This document shows, in pieces, positions 13,823 to 14,395 of a stretch of DNA of 14,395 bases. The position numbers and the translations under genes are program-made. Source of the stretch: DATCIH01 sp036507955 (GTDB lineage Bacteria > Bacillota > Clostridia > Clostridiales > Clostridiaceae); assembly GCA_036507955.1 (NCBI GenBank), contig DATCIH010000176.1:1-14395 (forward strand), in the 5' to 3' direction. Position 1 is the first letter of the stretch. Each line of letters opens with the position of its first letter. The notes under the pieces are model-generated. The model worked only from the letters and a program-made list of their open reading frames with translations, had not been told where the DNA came from and ran no database searches.

Positions 13823-13834
13823 CTACTTGACATT

Positions 13835-14227
13835 TTAGCATTTTCTTTCTTCCATCATAATTTCATATAATTTCTCTGCACTGATCATTCCTGTTTTGTG
13901 CATATTTTCAACCTCTTCAGTTTCCTCTGAACATAAGAAATACATTTTTTTCATATTTCCCAATTTACCCAACTTCGCTGACCATAGATATCCTTCATCT
14001 TCTAACCATTTCATTCCAGTTATGACACTAGGTTTTGATAGCCCTGTAAGACTAACTAGTTGAGAGATGCTTATCCAGTCACCACTCTTGGAAAATCCCC
14101 ACGTTTTTCTAATCATGAGAAGATAACATTTTAAAGCTGCTAGATTACTTATTCTAGGAATTAACTCATCAAATACAATATTAGGTACTTCCATGTAGTT
14201 TTTCTGTGGTCTAGGTAATCTAAACAA
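13835..14227 (-). CDS. RepO-like replication initiator / replisome organiser, winged-helix protein (130 aa)
   Basis: Probable initiator that binds the adjacent iterons. The pattern NYMEVPNIVFDELIPRIS, LKCYLLMIRKTWGFSKSGDW, ISISQLVSLTGLSKPSVITG and LEDEGYL (residues 10-81) matches the N-terminal DNA-binding domain of phage replication protein O and the related RepA_N plasmid initiators; the helix-turn-helix is about 53-80. Only this domain plus a short acidic tail is present, so there is no helicase-loader-binding C-terminal domain, unlike many relatives. The TTG start at 14227 is chosen because AGAGGG lies 9 bases upstream; an upstream TTG at 14269 lacks a ribosome site. The gene converges on the endonuclease gene. 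Its leader is faced by a plus-strand small RNA. Its promoter must lie beyond the window. Confidence 0.75.
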   Translation of the reverse strand: MFRLPRPQKNYMEVPNIVFDELIPRISNLAALKCYLLMIRKTWGFSKSGDWISISQLVSLTGLSKPSVITGMKWLEDEGYLWSAKLGKLGNMKKMYFLCSEETEEVENMHKTGMISAEKLYEIMMEERKC

Positions 14228-14277
14228 AATAAAAAACCCTCTTTCTAGCACTAAATTTTTGAATAGCAATGCTAGAA
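14228..14277 (-). promoter_or_regulatory. rep leader hairpin and Shine-Dalgarno region
   Basis: In the minus-strand transcript, TTCTAGCA (14277-14270) can pair with TGCTAGAA (14248-14241), directly before AGAGGG (14242-14237, the likely ribosome site) and six T. AGAGGGTTTTT (14242-14232) is fully complementary over 11 bases to AAAAACCCTCT farther upstream in the same leader (14389-14379), so mutually exclusive folds that hide or expose the ribosome site, or form a terminator-like stem, are possible. Confidence 0.5.
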
Positions 14278-14279
14278 GG

Positions 14280-14308
14280 TAGACAACTTTCTATTTTTTT
14301 GATATACT
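14280..14308 (+). promoter_or_regulatory. Sigma-A type promoter facing the rep leader
   Basis: TAGACA (14280-14285) and TATACT (14303-14308) with a 17-base spacer, pointing away from rep. Expected transcription start is about 14315, only about 25 bases before a strong terminator hairpin, so the product is a short RNA. Confidence 0.65.
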
Positions 14309-14314
14309 GAGCAC

Positions 14315-14389
14315 ATAGAAATTTCATCTAGTCTTCTTGACCCTCTGTAAATGAACGTTTTGCCGACAGGACGTTTACAGAGGGTTTTT
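14315..14389 (+). ncRNA. Putative antisense (countertranscribed) RNA regulating rep
   Basis: A promoter at 14280 and an intrinsic terminator ending at 14389 delimit an RNA of about 75 nt with no open frame. It lies opposite the leader of the minus-strand rep gene. Its single large stem-loop (14341-14384) has an 11-bp lower stem, a 4-nt bulge, a 7-bp upper stem containing two G-U pairs and the loop CCGA (14363-14366). On the opposite strand those G-U pairs become C-A mismatches, so the fold favours the plus-strand transcript. This is the usual layout of plasmid copy-number antisense RNAs. Alternatives: an attenuated leader of a gene beyond the window, or an unrelated small RNA. Confidence 0.6.
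14341..14389 (+). terminator. Rho-independent terminator of the small RNA
   Basis: CCCTCTGTAAA (14341-14351) pairs with TTTACAGAGGG (14374-14384), stacked on CGTTTTG/CAGGACG, and is followed by five T (14385-14389). Only the plus strand has the T-run in the right place. Confidence 0.85.
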
Positions 14390-14395
14390 GCATGT

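Larger units (their letters stand above)
13640..13834. other. Probable replication origin
   Basis: This 195-base non-coding interval between two convergent genes contains two perfect DnaA boxes in the same orientation (13650-13658, 13786-13794), three direct iterons and one inverted iteron, and an AT-rich stretch around 13676-13720. The combination, next to a small RepO-like initiator gene, is what an iteron plasmid or phage-plasmid origin looks like. Binding by the neighbouring initiator is inferred, not shown. Confidence 0.75.

Noticed and set aside
14228..14269. Longer rep start at TTG 14269
   Set aside because: No Shine-Dalgarno sequence precedes it, while TTG 14227 has AGAGGG at 9 bases and gives the N-terminus expected for this family.

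Overview
The window is an AT-rich, gene-dense stretch of Bacillota-type DNA. Shine-Dalgarno sites are strong (AAGGAGG-like), TTG starts are frequent, and sigma-A promoters have 17-bp spacers. Gene content points to a large phage, a phage-plasmid or a megaplasmid: a DnaE-type polymerase, an anaerobic ribonucleotide reductase with its activase, dUTPase, other nucleotide-metabolism enzymes, many tiny Cys-rich orphan proteins, a GIY-YIG/NUMOD endonuclease and a plasmid-like replication module. SPbeta-like elements carry a comparable set (a DnaE homologue and dUTPase), but that relationship is an inference. The host is unknown; an oxygen-sensitive class III reductase suggests an anaerobe or facultative anaerobe.

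Layout. 1-1901: 3' part of a dnaE-like polymerase gene, its 5' end outside the window. 1902-2144: promoter and a structured leader. 2145-2840: four tiny genes. 2859-6083: nrdD, nrdG and dut. 6125-8861: small phage-type genes, interrupted at 7002-7259 by a second copy of the structured element on the opposite strand. 8864: internal promoter. 8938-12461: more genes, including a translationally overlapping trio (ThyX-like protein, dNMP kinase-like protein, deoxyribosyltransferase-like protein). 12472-12512: intrinsic terminator. 12557-13638: separately promoted GIY-YIG endonuclease with nine NUMOD3 repeats. 13640-13834: probable replication origin (four iterons, two perfect DnaA boxes). 13835-14227, minus strand: small RepO-like initiator gene. 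14280-14389, plus strand: promoter, small RNA and terminator facing the rep leader, which looks like an antisense copy-control RNA.

How it fits together. The long plus-strand array would supply dNTPs (ribonucleotide reduction, dUTP removal, dNMP phosphorylation, perhaps base exchange) and polymerase for replicating the element. The right end looks like an autonomous plasmid-style replicon with iterons, host DnaA input and antisense control. The two points most worth following up are the putative antisense RNA at the rep leader, and a hairpin element found twice on opposite strands whose 17-nt loop is conserved while its stem sequence changes but pairing is kept. No tRNA, rRNA, CRISPR array or insertion sequence was seen. 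No stretch longer than 300 bases lacks a gene.
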